Positions 8,840-17,959 of a DNA stretch of 64,000 bases are shown here, piece by piece (the first letter of the stretch is position 1; each line of letters opens with the position of its first letter). The notes beneath the pieces are model-generated. The model was not told the origin of the DNA. It worked only from the letters and a program-made list of their open reading frames with translations, and did not search any database. The DNA comes from ZC4RG20 sp963702105. Its GTDB lineage: Bacteria > Pseudomonadota > Gammaproteobacteria > Steroidobacterales > Rariloculaceae. The stretch lies in assembly GCA_963702105.1 (NCBI GenBank), contig OY969712.1, positions 1,054,001 through 1,118,000 on the forward strand. Direction: 5' to 3'. The position numbers and the translations under genes are program-made.

Positions 8840-9973
8840 TCACGGCGGAGTCAAGTCCGCGCACGGTTCCGGATGAAACGGTACGTTGGAGACGATCATC
8901 GTCTCCGAGCCGGAATAGGTTCCGGTGTAATAGAGAGGATCCTCGGCCGTAAATTCGCGCTTGAGCCGCATCCCTTCCGGATCGAGCGAGAAGCGCTCGA
9001 CGACGTGCAGCTGCGCGCTGTTCGGCGTCGCGCCGGTCAACGTCCCCGGTGGGAAGCCGACCGTGTCGACGACGAGCACGCCGTTCTCCCAGTGACCGAT
9101 CGAATGGCCCGCGCGGCTCGGCTCGATGGCCTTCGGGTGGGCCCTCATATTCATATGAATGGTGCGCTCGAGACCGGAACGCCCGTATTGCAGCGTGATC
9201 GCATCGCCGCTTTGCTTAACGCGGTTGACGGGCTCTCCGCCCCATTCCGAGACGATGCTGCCGGCCATGCAGGAGCGCTGCGCGCGCGGGATGTCGGCGA
9301 GCGCCTGCATCGCGGCCTTACCGGCCTCGGTCAGGCCGACGACGGGCGGTGGGCGAAACGTTGCGAGCGGATTGCGCCCTTGCGCGGCCTCGGGCGTGCC
9401 CCGCGCCCCCGGAATCGCACGCTGCCCCTCGGGGACCGCGCCCGGCGCGAAGCGGCCGGCCTCGGAGAGCGGCACGAGCGTACCCTCGCGGCCTTTGGGG
9501 TCCGTCATCACGCGCTGCTCGACGGCCCAGTCGCCGGAAATGTTCGGGTCGCCATTCGGCAGCCGGGCCGCGCGTTTCGTGGCCGCGTTCGCAGAAATGC
9601 GCTGGCTGTAGCGATCGAGGCGCGTCCCGTCGGCGAACGTCAGCGTGCTCGTGTAGCAGGCGTGCGGATCGTGGCGGTCGGGGGAACCCTGAATCGTGAT
9701 TCGACTGCCGATTTTGAACATTTCGGGCGTCCACCCCGAGCGGCGCAGTGTCGTCGCCGAGCGCAGCTCGCAGCGGTACTCGGCGGTCTGACCCTTCTCG
9801 TCGGTGACGTCGAAGTGCACCCAGGAGTGCGGATTGACGAAGTCGAGCCGCGTAATGAACCCCGTGAGCTCGATGTCCTTGTTCATCGCGAAGTTGCCGA
9901 AGCCGTGATGGGCCGCGGCCGTTCCGGCGAGTGCCGAAGCGAGACCGAGCAGGGCGACCGTTCTTAGTGTCAT
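8840..9973 (-). CDS. DUF6152-type secreted protein with extended C-terminal domain
   Basis: This 377-residue exported protein starts at ATG 9973, six bases after GGAGGAGAC. A Sec signal ends near 'AGTAAAHHGF'. Residues 20-110 match DUF6152: 'HHGFGNFAMNKDIELTGFITRLDFVNPHSWVHF' layout with conserved His, Asn-Pro-His and Trp. The C-terminal two thirds carry 'GHSIGHWENGVLVVDTVGF', 'LHVVERFSLD' and 'EFTAEDPLYY', a pattern seen in many secreted hypothetical proteins of steroid-degrading gammaproteobacteria. No biochemical function is established. The same 'IGxWxGxxLV' layout recurs in the proteins at 27408 and 59119. It is divergent from the amidase at 10199. Confidence 0.8.
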   Translation of the reverse strand: MTLRTVALLGLASALAGTAAAHHGFGNFAMNKDIELTGFITRLDFVNPHSWVHFDVTDEKGQTAEYRCELRSATTLRRSGWTPEMFKIGSRITIQGSPDRHDPHACYTSTLTFADGTRLDRYSQRISANAATKRAARLPNGDPNISGDWAVEQRVMTDPKGREGTLVPLSEAGRFAPGAVPEGQRAIPGARGTPEAAQGRNPLATFRPPPVVGLTEAGKAAMQALADIPRAQRSCMAGSIVSEWGGEPVNRVKQSGDAITLQYGRSGLERTIHMNMRAHPKAIEPSRAGHSIGHWENGVLVVDTVGFPPGTLTGATPNSAQLHVVERFSLDPEGMRLKREFTAEDPLYYTGTYSGSETMIVSNVPFHPEPCADLTPP

Positions 9974-10198
9974 TGTTGTCTCCTCCACGGGGACGGCGTT
10001 CATCGGCGGCGACGCCGCGAGAGCGAGTGTAACGCACAGCAGGCGCGCGACACGCGTAAACTGGCCAGCGGAGCGGCGAGCATGAGCCGGCGCCTACGGG
10101 AAACCGATGGACCCTTCCGCCGGACATTGCAACGTTGAGCGAACGCGACGGCGGAGACTGGGCACACTGACCGCGCGCAACGACGGAGGTCCCCAACG

Positions 10199-11656
10199 AT
10201 GAACGGCTTCGAGTCGGCTACGTCCCTCAAGGCGATGCTCGAGAAGAAGGAGGTTTCCGCGCGCGAGGCGCTCGAGCTCTATCTGCAGCGCATCGAGCGC
10301 CACAATCCCGAATTGAATCTCGTGGTCGCGCTCGATGCCGAACGGGCACGCGCGCAGGCGCGGACGGTCGACGACGCGCGCGCCCGCGGCGAGGCGCTAC
10401 CGCCGCTTGCCGGGCTGCCGATCACCGTCAAGGATGCGTTCGAGACCGAAGGCCTCGTCACCACCTGCGGCATCCCGGATCTCAGGTCCCACGTTCCCCA
10501 CAGAGACGCCGAACCCGTCGCGCGCCTCAAAGCCGCCGGTGCAATCGTGTTCGGCAAGACCAACCTGCCCATGGGGGCGGCCGACTGGCAGAGCTACAAT
10601 CCGGTGTACGGCCGCTCCAATAACCCCTGGAACGTCGAGCGTACGGTCGGGGGCTCTTCGGGAGGCTCGGCGGGGGCGATCGCGGCCGGGTTCTCGGCGC
10701 TCGAGCTCGGCAGCGACATCGCCGGCTCCATTCGCGTGCCGTCGCACTTCTGCGGCGTCTTCGGGCACAAGCCCAGCCACAACATCATTCCGCTGCGGGG
10801 CCATATTCCGCCGCCGCCGGGCCTCGGCTACGCGCCGGTCGAGCTGGCCGTATGCGGGCCGATTGCCCGCAGCGCAGCCGACTTGCAGCTCGCGCTCGGT
10901 CTCATGGCGGGCCCCAGCGACGTACAGGCGCTCGGCTGGCGCCTCGCCCTGCCGCCGCCGCGCGGGCGCCGCCTTGCGGAATTCCGCGTCGCGGTCTTTA
11001 TGGGCGATGAGACGTTCACCGTGGACTCGGCCTATCGGTCCGAGCTCGAAGCCTTCGTCGAGGACGTGCGCCGCGCCGGCGCCCGCGTGACCGCGGTCAC
11101 GCCGCCGTTCGATTCGGGGCAAATGCACGAGCTGTTCCTGCGCAGCCTTTTCGCGGTCGTCGGGTCCAGTGCGCCGCAGGACGCGGCGGCCATGGCCGCC
11201 GCGGTCGGCAAGGACGAAACGGGCTACGCGGCCCGCCTCGCGCCGCTCTATACGCCGCCCCTGGCGGCTTGGTTCGAGCTTCGCGAGCGGCGCGAGCATC
11301 TGTTTCGCGCCTTCAAGCAATTCTTCGAGGATTACGATGTGCTGCTCTGTCCAGCGGCCGTGGTGGTCGCATTCCCGCACATGACCGAGGGCGCTTCCCA
11401 CGCCGACCAGCTCTCGCGGCGCCTCAGCGTCAGCGGACGCAGCGCGTCCTATTTCGACAACTTTGCCTGGCCGGGTGTGGCGGTCGTCGCCAATCTGCCG
11501 GCGACTGCAGCGCCCACGGGCCGCTTTGTGGGAGGGCTGCCTGCAGGCGTGCAGGTCATCGGGCCTTATCTCGAAGACTACACGCCGATCGCCTTCGCCC
11601 AAGCGGCGGAAGAGGCGATCGGCGGCTTCGAGGCCCCGCCGCTCGTCTCCCGGTAG
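10199..11656 (+). CDS. Amidase (amidase signature family)
   Basis: This 485-residue cytoplasmic hydrolase splits carboxamide bonds. The Ser-cisSer-Lys triad is complete: K78 in 'LPITVKD', S153/S154 in 'GGSSGGSAG', and the nucleophile S177 in 'GSDIAGSIRVPS'. 'FGHKPSHNIIP' replaces the more common 'GLKPTxGRV/I'. Length and domain order fit non-GatA amidases acting on small amides or on compounds such as aryl amides, but no GatB/GatC partner is nearby, so a role in tRNA amidation is unlikely. ACGGAGG lies 9 bases before ATG 10199. Its upstream region is shared with the divergent DUF6152 gene. Confidence 0.9.
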   Translation: MNGFESATSLKAMLEKKEVSAREALELYLQRIERHNPELNLVVALDAERARAQARTVDDARARGEALPPLAGLPITVKDAFETEGLVTTCGIPDLRSHVPHRDAEPVARLKAAGAIVFGKTNLPMGAADWQSYNPVYGRSNNPWNVERTVGGSSGGSAGAIAAGFSALELGSDIAGSIRVPSHFCGVFGHKPSHNIIPLRGHIPPPPGLGYAPVELAVCGPIARSAADLQLALGLMAGPSDVQALGWRLALPPPRGRRLAEFRVAVFMGDETFTVDSAYRSELEAFVEDVRRAGARVTAVTPPFDSGQMHELFLRSLFAVVGSSAPQDAAAMAAAVGKDETGYAARLAPLYTPPLAAWFELRERREHLFRAFKQFFEDYDVLLCPAAVVVAFPHMTEGASHADQLSRRLSVSGRSASYFDNFAWPGVAVVANLPATAAPTGRFVGGLPAGVQVIGPYLEDYTPIAFAQAAEEAIGGFEAPPLVSR

Positions 11657-11681
11657 CAGCCCCGATACGACGTACGCGTTA

Positions 11682-11710
11682 TTGACGATTTGTCAAATTA
11701 TCAATAATCT
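11682..11710 (+). promoter_or_regulatory. Sigma-70 promoter with overlapping inverted repeats
   Basis: TTGACG (11682-11687) and TAATCT (11705-11710) are separated by 17 bases in an AT-rich patch within GC-rich DNA. Two nested inverted repeats overlap it: TTATTGA/TCAATAA (11679-11685 and 11701-11707) and TTGAC/GTCAA (11682-11686 and 11692-11696). A repressor or activator could therefore bind over the promoter. It lies 135 bases before the ankyrin gene and should drive the ankyrin-DUF1592-DUF1552-TetR operon. The TetR protein encoded at 17157 is a candidate ligand of the repeat; that is inference. Confidence 0.68.
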
Positions 11711-11844
11711 CCGAACTACATCACCCGTCAACGGGGCGACGTTCCGGGCGGGCGAAAGCTCCGACCGCTGACCGGTCCGGGCCCTTGTGGCGGTGCAGAA
11801 GGTCGGGAAGGTCGGCGCTCAAAGTCGCGACGTGGGGGAGGGGC

Positions 11845-13377
11845 GTGAAAACGTTGTCCAGAATAGTGGCTTTCGCGTCGCTCCTCGCAGTGGCGTTCGC
11901 AGCTTCCGCGGCAGCCGATCTCGACGCAAAGCTGCTGAACGCAGCGCAGAAGGCGGATTCGACAGAAGTGCGCGCGCTGCTCACGGCGCATGCCGAGCCG
12001 AACGCGCGGGCGCCCGACGGGTCCACGCCGTTGCTCTATGCCGCCCATTTCGGCGACCTCGAAAGCGTGCGCGCGCTGCTGGCTGCCAAAGCCGACCCGA
12101 GCCTCACGAACCGGTATGGCGTCGGCCCCATGCACGAGGCGGCGCTACGGGCAGACGCGCCGCTGCTGCGGGCGCTCCTCGAAGCCGGCGCCAAGGTCGA
12201 TCAGGCGCTGCCGGAAGGTGAGACGCCCCTCATGCTCGCATCCCGCACGAGCGGTCTGGACGCCGTTCGCCTGCTCATCGAGCACGGCGCAAACGTCAAC
12301 GTGGTCGAGCAGTGGCAAGGCGAAACACCGCTCATGTACGCCGCCGCGAACGATCGCAGCGAGGTGGCGGCTGCCCTGATTGCGGCGGGCGCCAACGTCA
12401 ACGCGAGGACGCGGAAGGACGATCTGCCGGAGCGAAAGCCGGCCGTCCGGTACTTCGTCGAAATCCCCGCCGCGGGTTTGACTCCCGTGATGTTTGCGGC
12501 TCGCGCCGGCGCCGTTTCCGCTTTGCGCGTGCTGATCAAGGCCGGGGCGGACATCAATGCCAAGACTCCGGAAGGTTTTTCCTCCGTCGTGATCGCGCTC
12601 GACAACCTCCACTTCGATGCGGCCAAGGTGCTCGTGGAGGCAGGCGCAAACCCGGACGGCGGCGGGCTGTTCGCGGTCGTCGAGGCGCGTAACCGCGTCA
12701 ACTATGTCGGCGAGATCCAGGTGCCGACGGGTGCCGGAACCTCCTTGGAGCTGCTGAAGCTCATGCTGGCGCACGACGCCGATCTCATGGACCGCCTGCC
12801 GCAGCCGCTGCTGGATCGGGACCCGCGGTTCCTGCCGCCGCCGCCGAAGATCACCGACGTGGCGCTGATTCGCGCGGCCCGGTCTTCCGATGTCGAAGCA
12901 ATGCGCGTGCTAATAAAGGGCGGCGCAAATCCATCGCTTCACGACGAAAAGCGGGGCGGCGTTACGCCTCTGCTGGCGGTAATGATGGGGCCCGAGCTGC
13001 CTGCGCTCATTCAGGCCGACCGCCGCCCCACGGAAAAGGAGGCGATTCCGGCGCTCGACTTTCTTCTGGATCACGGCGTCGATCCGGGTATCGCGAACGA
13101 CGCAGGCGTAACCGCTCTGCACGAAGCTGCATTGCGAAACTATCCCGGCGTCGTCAAGCATTTGGTCGAACGCGGCGCCAACGTCAATGCCCGGGACAGC
13201 CAGGGTTTTACGCCCCTCGACTATGCCTTGGGCAACCTGCCTTCGAAGCGCCGGGCCGCGGCGCCGGCGGGGCCAGAGACCGCTGCCGCCGCCGCGCTTC
13301 GTGCGCTCGGGGCGCACGGTAAGGACGACGCGCTCGCGGCGCACGGTAAGGGCGAGCAAAGGACGGCGGCTCGATGA
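11845..13377 (+). CDS. Secreted ankyrin-repeat protein (module 1)
   Basis: This 510-residue protein starts at GTG 11845 after GGGGAGGGG, because a Sec signal ('IVAFASLLAVAFAASAAA') then follows directly. It is filled with ankyrin repeats of the form 'GxTPLxxAAxxGxxxxVxxLLxxGA': for example 'DGSTPLLYAAHFGDLESVRA', 'EGETPLMLASRTSG', 'GETPLMYAANDRS' and 'AGVTALHEAALRNYPGVV'. A 100-residue interruption in the middle ('VEARNRVNYVGEIQVPTG') is shared in position with the second ankyrin protein at 24827. It should be a periplasmic protein-binding scaffold. Its stop overlaps the DUF1592 start as ATGA, so it is translated together with that cytochrome protein. Confidence 0.86.
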   Translation: MKTLSRIVAFASLLAVAFAASAAADLDAKLLNAAQKADSTEVRALLTAHAEPNARAPDGSTPLLYAAHFGDLESVRALLAAKADPSLTNRYGVGPMHEAALRADAPLLRALLEAGAKVDQALPEGETPLMLASRTSGLDAVRLLIEHGANVNVVEQWQGETPLMYAAANDRSEVAAALIAAGANVNARTRKDDLPERKPAVRYFVEIPAAGLTPVMFAARAGAVSALRVLIKAGADINAKTPEGFSSVVIALDNLHFDAAKVLVEAGANPDGGGLFAVVEARNRVNYVGEIQVPTGAGTSLELLKLMLAHDADLMDRLPQPLLDRDPRFLPPPPKITDVALIRAARSSDVEAMRVLIKGGANPSLHDEKRGGVTPLLAVMMGPELPALIQADRRPTEKEAIPALDFLLDHGVDPGIANDAGVTALHEAALRNYPGVVKHLVERGANVNARDSQGFTPLDYALGNLPSKRRAAAPAGPETAAAAALRALGAHGKDDALAAHGKGEQRTAAR

Positions 13378-15822
13378 GAAGATCCGCAATCGAGCGTTGG
13401 GTCGGACTGTCCATCGCAGTACTCGCCGCAGCGTCGCTCATATCCTGCGGCCAATCGAGGCAGGAACTGGCCGCCGCGAACGGCGCCACGATCAACCGCT
13501 ACTGTACGGATTGCCACAACCTGACGGAGCAGGAGGCGGGGCTCGTCCTCGAGCACGCGGACCTTCTGCATCCCGGCGCGCACCGCGCGAAATGGGAAAA
13601 GGTGATTCATAAGCTCCAGGCGGGGCTTATGCCGCCGCCGGGCGGCCGGCGGCCGAGCCGGCAGGAAGTTTCGAGCCTCGTCTCATATCTCGAGACGAGT
13701 CTCGACGCGAGCCCGCCGAAGCCGGCCGGCGCCCCCATCCGCCGGCTCACACGTGCGGCGTACGGCAACGCGGTGCGGGATCTGCTCGGGTTTCCGATCG
13801 ACGTTCGAGTCGATGCTGCCCGCGGAGATCGCGAGCGACGGGTTCGACGACGTCTCGGATACGTTGAAGACCTCGTCGCTTCTGCTCGAGCGGTACCTGA
13901 CGGTGGGGCTGCGCGTAGCGGCGATGGCTGTCGGGGACACGAAGCTCTCGCCGCAGGCGACGGAATACCGTCCGCGGCTCGACCTTTCTCAGAACACGTG
14001 GATCGAAGGCCTGCCTTACGGAACGCGCGGCGGGCTCGTCGTCGAGCATTACTTCCCGACGGATGCCGAGTACGAGATCCGCCCGGATCTGTGGAACGCG
14101 ACGGGGAGCACGATCCGCGGGGTGGAAGGGTTCGACACGCCCTTCGCGCTGCAGATCCTCATCGATGGCGTCGTCGTACATACGGCGAAGATCGGCGGCA
14201 AGGAGGACGACGCGCTCTCGAATCGGGACATCGGCAGCGCGACCACTCAGGTGCGGGAGCGGCTCCCCGTGCGGCTGCCCGTCACCGCCGGTCTGCATCG
14301 CGTCGGGGTCACGTTCGTCATGAAGAGCTTTGCGCTGCAGCAGAAGCTCCTCGAACCGCGTCGGGCAGACCTGCCGATCGGCAATGACGCCTACGGCTGG
14401 CCGATCATCACGCGCGTGCTCGTCGCCGGGCCGTACAACTCGACCGGGCCCGGCGACACCGCGACGCGCCGAGCCATATTCACGTGCCGGCCGAGCGCTT
14501 CGTTGAGCGATACCGCTTGCGCGAAACAGATACTCGGCCGCCTCGCGCGCCGCGCCTATGGCCGCCCCTTGGACGATCAGGACCTCAAGACCTTGCTCGC
14601 GCTCTACGAGAGCGGGAGCGACAACGGGCGCGATTTCGAGGCCGGCATCCAGCTGGGGCTCGCGAGGATCCTGAGCGGCCCCGAGTTTCTGCTTTACCAC
14701 GGCGTGACTGCCGACGACGCGGGCAGCGGGGAAGCCCGGCATGACGACGGCGTCACGCTGGCGTCGCGGCTCGCCTTGTTTCTCTGGAACAGCATCCCGG
14801 ACGAGAAGCTGATCGAGGAGGGCATCTCCGGCCGGCTCCTCGAGCCCGACGTCCTCGAGGCCGAGGTGCGAAGGATGCTGGCCGATCCGCGTGCCGAGAC
14901 GCTCGTGACGGATTTCGGGGAACAGTGGCTGCAGCTGCGGCTCATCAATTCGAAGTCTCCGGACGAGCGCCTGTTTCCGGGCTTCGACGACAATCTGCGG
15001 CGCGACATGCTGCACGAGACCCGTCTGTTTCTTCGGTCGGTGTTCCTCGAGGATTCGAGCGTGCTCGACCTGCTCGGGGCCGACTATACGTTTCTCAACG
15101 AACGGCTGGCCGAGCACTACGGCATCGACGGCGTCTTCGGCGACGCCTTCCGGCGCGTGAAGCTCGCGGACCCGAATCGGCGCGGGCTGCTCGGCGAGGG
15201 CAGCATCCTATTCTTGACTTCCGTCGCGAACCGGACTTCGCCGGTGTTCCGCGGCAAGTGGATCATGACCGTCCTTTTCAACTCGCCGCCGCCCCCGCCG
15301 CCGCCGAACGTGCCTGCCCTCAAGGAAAATACGGGTACCGGCGCCCCGCAGAGCGTGCGTGAGCGCCTCGAGCAGCATCGCAAGTCTCCGGTATGTGCCT
15401 CTTGTCACTCGATCATCGATCCTCCCGGGCTCGCGCTCGAGAATTTCGATCCGATCGGCCGCTGGCGCAATACGGATTCGGGCCAGCCGATCGACGCGAG
15501 CACGACGCTGCCGGGCGGCATTCCGATTTCAGGTCCTAAAGGTCTGCGCGAAGCGCTCCTGAGCCGCCCCGAGGTCTTCGTTTCGAGCTTCACCGAGAAG
15601 CTCATGGTGTACGCGTTGGGGCGCCGCCTCGAGGCCGACGACATGCCGACCCTGCGGCGCATCGTTCGCGCCGCCGCGCGCAATGACTACCGGTTCACCG
15701 ACATCGTGCTCGGCATCGTGCGCAGCCCGGAGTTTCAGGAGAAGGCGCACCTGCCGACGAGCCCGGCACAGACGGTCGCCGACACGCGGGCGTCCGCAGC
15801 GTCGCCAGGAGGGTCGAAGTAA
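13374..15822 (+). CDS. DUF1592-family c-type cytochrome protein, apparent +1 frameshift (module 1)
   Basis: Two overlapping frames together encode one complete protein of about 815 residues. Frame one (from ATG 13374) gives a lipoprotein-like signal ('ASLISCGQ'), a CxxCH heme site ('YCTDCHN') and the start of DUF1587 ('RAAYGNAVRDLLGFPIDV'). The rest lies one base further on: 'ESMLPAEIASDGFDDVSDTL', then DUF1595, DUF1592 ('DYTFLNERLAEHYGI'), DUF1588 with a second heme site 'CASCH', and DUF1585. Reading GTT, skipping C13806 and continuing GAG restores the family sequence. No other defect exists in the 2 kb downstream. The gene overlaps its neighbours by a few bases on both sides. It could be recoded, a sequencing error, or a fresh pseudogene. 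The role is presumed periplasmic electron transfer or oxidation; the family's chemistry is not established. Confidence 0.78.
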
Positions 15823-17126
15823 TGTTTATCACGAAGAAACATCTTTCGCGCCGCACCGTGCTTCGCGGGGCGGTCGGGGCCGCGATCGGCTTGCCTTTTC
15901 TCGACGCCATGGTGCCTGCCGCGAGCGCGGCACCGCCGCCGCAGTTGCGATTCGGGGCGATTTACGTGCCGAATGGAGTGCGGCCGGAGGTATGGGAGCC
16001 CGCGGCGGGCGAAAACCTGGAGCTGCCGTCCCTGCTGGAGCGGTTCGTCCCATTGCGCGAGCACATCAACCTCGTGACCGGAATCCGGGCCCCCGACCCG
16101 TTCGGCCATCACGTAATCGGTTCCCTTTGGCTGAGCGGAGGCTCCGCGAAGCAGACTCAGGGTGCAAACGTCCAGGCGGGGCAGACGATCGATCAACGCA
16201 TCGCCGACGCCATCTCCGGGGATACGCCGCTGCGCTCGCTGGAGCTCGGAATCGAGGACATCAACAGCGCCTCGAACTCGTGCCAATTCGGGTGGAGCTG
16301 TATCTACATGAACACGTTGGCCTGGAAGACGCCGACGGTGCCTCTGCCCATGGAGGTGAACCCGCAAAGCGTGTTCGAGCGCATGTTCGGCGACGTCGGG
16401 TCGGCCGAGGAGCGCGCTCGCCGGCTGAAGGCCAAGGCCAGCATCCTGGATTCCGTGATTGCATCCGCGAGTCGTTTCAATAAGGAGCTCGCGCCCCAGG
16501 ACCGTTCGACCGTCGAAGACTATTTAGAAAACGTCCGCGACGTCGAAAAGCGAATCCAGGCCGTCGCACACCGAGCGGATACCGTGGGCCAAATTCCAGA
16601 CGCGCCGGCGGGCATTCCCGCCACTTACGACGAGCACGTGCGCGTGATGTACGAGCTCATCGCGCTCGGTTGGCGAGCCGATATCACGCGCGTAGCCACG
16701 TTCATGAAAGGCGTCGAGGCGAGCAGCATCGGTTACCCCCAGATCGGCGTACCCGAGTCCCATCACATCGTCTCGCACCATGGGAACATTCCCGAGACGA
16801 TGCGCAAGTACGCGAAGATCAACGCCTACCACGCTTCGCTGTTCGGCGACTTCGTGGAGAAGCTGCGAACCACTCCGGACGGCGATGGTTCGCTGCTCGA
16901 TCATTCGCTGGTCATGTACGGCTGCGGCATGGGCAACGGCAACACCCACGATCAGAACAGGATTCCGATCATGCTCGCGGGCTCGGCAACGGGCCGCCTG
17001 AAAGGCGGGCGGCACATTGCCGCTCCGAGTCCTACGCCCCTGGCGAACCTCATCGTCGGCCTCGGCAACGTCGCGGGCCTCGAGCTCGGCCAGATCGAGA
17101 ACTCGACCGGTGTCGTGGCGCTGTAG
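15822..17126 (+). CDS. Tat-exported DUF1552 protein (module 1)
   Basis: This 434-residue protein begins with a twin-arginine signal ('KHLSRRTVLRGAVGAAIGLPFLDAM'), so it is folded, perhaps with a cofactor, before export. The mature part matches DUF1552, which is almost always encoded next to DUF1592 proteins. Conserved blocks include 'RFGAIYVPNGV', 'LVTGIRAPDP', 'HHIVSHHGN', 'DGDGSLLDHSLVMYGCGMGNGNTHD' and 'AGSATGRLKGGRH'. The layout resembles the sulfatase/alkaline-phosphatase-like DUF1501 group, but catalytic residues are not established. The start codon shares one base with the preceding stop (TAATG), so translation is coupled to the DUF1592 gene. Confidence 0.88.
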   Translation: MFITKKHLSRRTVLRGAVGAAIGLPFLDAMVPAASAAPPPQLRFGAIYVPNGVRPEVWEPAAGENLELPSLLERFVPLREHINLVTGIRAPDPFGHHVIGSLWLSGGSAKQTQGANVQAGQTIDQRIADAISGDTPLRSLELGIEDINSASNSCQFGWSCIYMNTLAWKTPTVPLPMEVNPQSVFERMFGDVGSAEERARRLKAKASILDSVIASASRFNKELAPQDRSTVEDYLENVRDVEKRIQAVAHRADTVGQIPDAPAGIPATYDEHVRVMYELIALGWRADITRVATFMKGVEASSIGYPQIGVPESHHIVSHHGNIPETMRKYAKINAYHASLFGDFVEKLRTTPDGDGSLLDHSLVMYGCGMGNGNTHDQNRIPIMLAGSATGRLKGGRHIAAPSPTPLANLIVGLGNVAGLELGQIENSTGVVAL

Positions 17127-17156
17127 AAGCTCGGATTCGCCCAGAGGAGTCGATCG

Positions 17157-17831
17157 TTGTCGGTGCCCGCGAAAGTAGCCGTTCGCGCGCAGGGAGGCAG
17201 CCGTGAGCCGCCGGCCCCGAAGCTCGGTGCCAAGCGCGAGCGCACGCGCAAGAAGATTCTCGAAGCGACTTTCGGACTCATCGGAAACGAGAGAGGCTTG
17301 GCCGTGCGCATCGAGCAGATTTGCGCCGCGGCCCATGTTTCCCGGGGTACCTTTTACAACTACTTCACGAGCCTCGAACAGTTGTTCGAGGTCCTCGCGA
17401 TCGAGCTCAGTCACGAGCTGAACCGGGCGCTCGTATCGAAGTTCGAGGACGTCCGAAGCCACGCCGAAGGCGCCAACGCCGCGATTCAGCACTACCTCAA
17501 CTATGCCGCGCGCGACCCCGCGTGGGCATGGGCCATGGTGCACCTGAGCGCGTTCGGGCCGAGTTTCGGCGCCGAATCCTGGGAGGCGTGTTACCGCTCG
17601 ATCGAGAAGGGCATCGAATCGGGTGAGTTCGACGTTCCGAATGCGACCGTCGGACGCGATCTCATGACCGGAACCGTGCTCGCGTCCGTGCGCACCATGC
17701 TCCGCTCGGGCAGCCGGCATTCGCAGCCGAGGGTCGTCGCGTTCCACTTGCTGCGCGCGCTAGGCGTTGCGGACGCGCGCGCGAGGGAAGTGGCCGACGG
17801 TCCGCTTCCGGAGATCGTCGTTCCGAAGTAG
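17157..17831 (+). CDS. TetR/AcrR-family transcriptional regulator
   Basis: This 224-residue DNA-binding repressor has a Lys/Arg-rich N-terminus and a TetR helix-turn-helix at about residues 35-80 ('RIEQICAAAHVSRGTFYNYFTS' region). The ligand-binding C-terminal domain is variable and gives no hint of the effector. TTG 17157 is the likely start, with AGAGGAG 8 bases upstream; GTG 17163 is an alternative. It follows the DUF1552 gene by 30 bases on the same strand and is probably the last gene of the module-1 operon. It may bind the inverted repeats over the promoter at 11682. Confidence 0.86.
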   Translation: MSVPAKVAVRAQGGSREPPAPKLGAKRERTRKKILEATFGLIGNERGLAVRIEQICAAAHVSRGTFYNYFTSLEQLFEVLAIELSHELNRALVSKFEDVRSHAEGANAAIQHYLNYAARDPAWAWAMVHLSAFGPSFGAESWEACYRSIEKGIESGEFDVPNATVGRDLMTGTVLASVRTMLRSGSRHSQPRVVAFHLLRALGVADARAREVADGPLPEIVVPK

Positions 17832-17959
17832 CTCTTGCGAGCGTGCGCCGCGGGGGCCGCGTGAGCATGTCGGAGCGGCGAGAGAACGCCCCGTCGCTGC
17901 CGCTGCGCGCGATTCCTGCTAGTATTCAGGGCCGTTCGCACGCCCGAGCGAGGCCCGAA

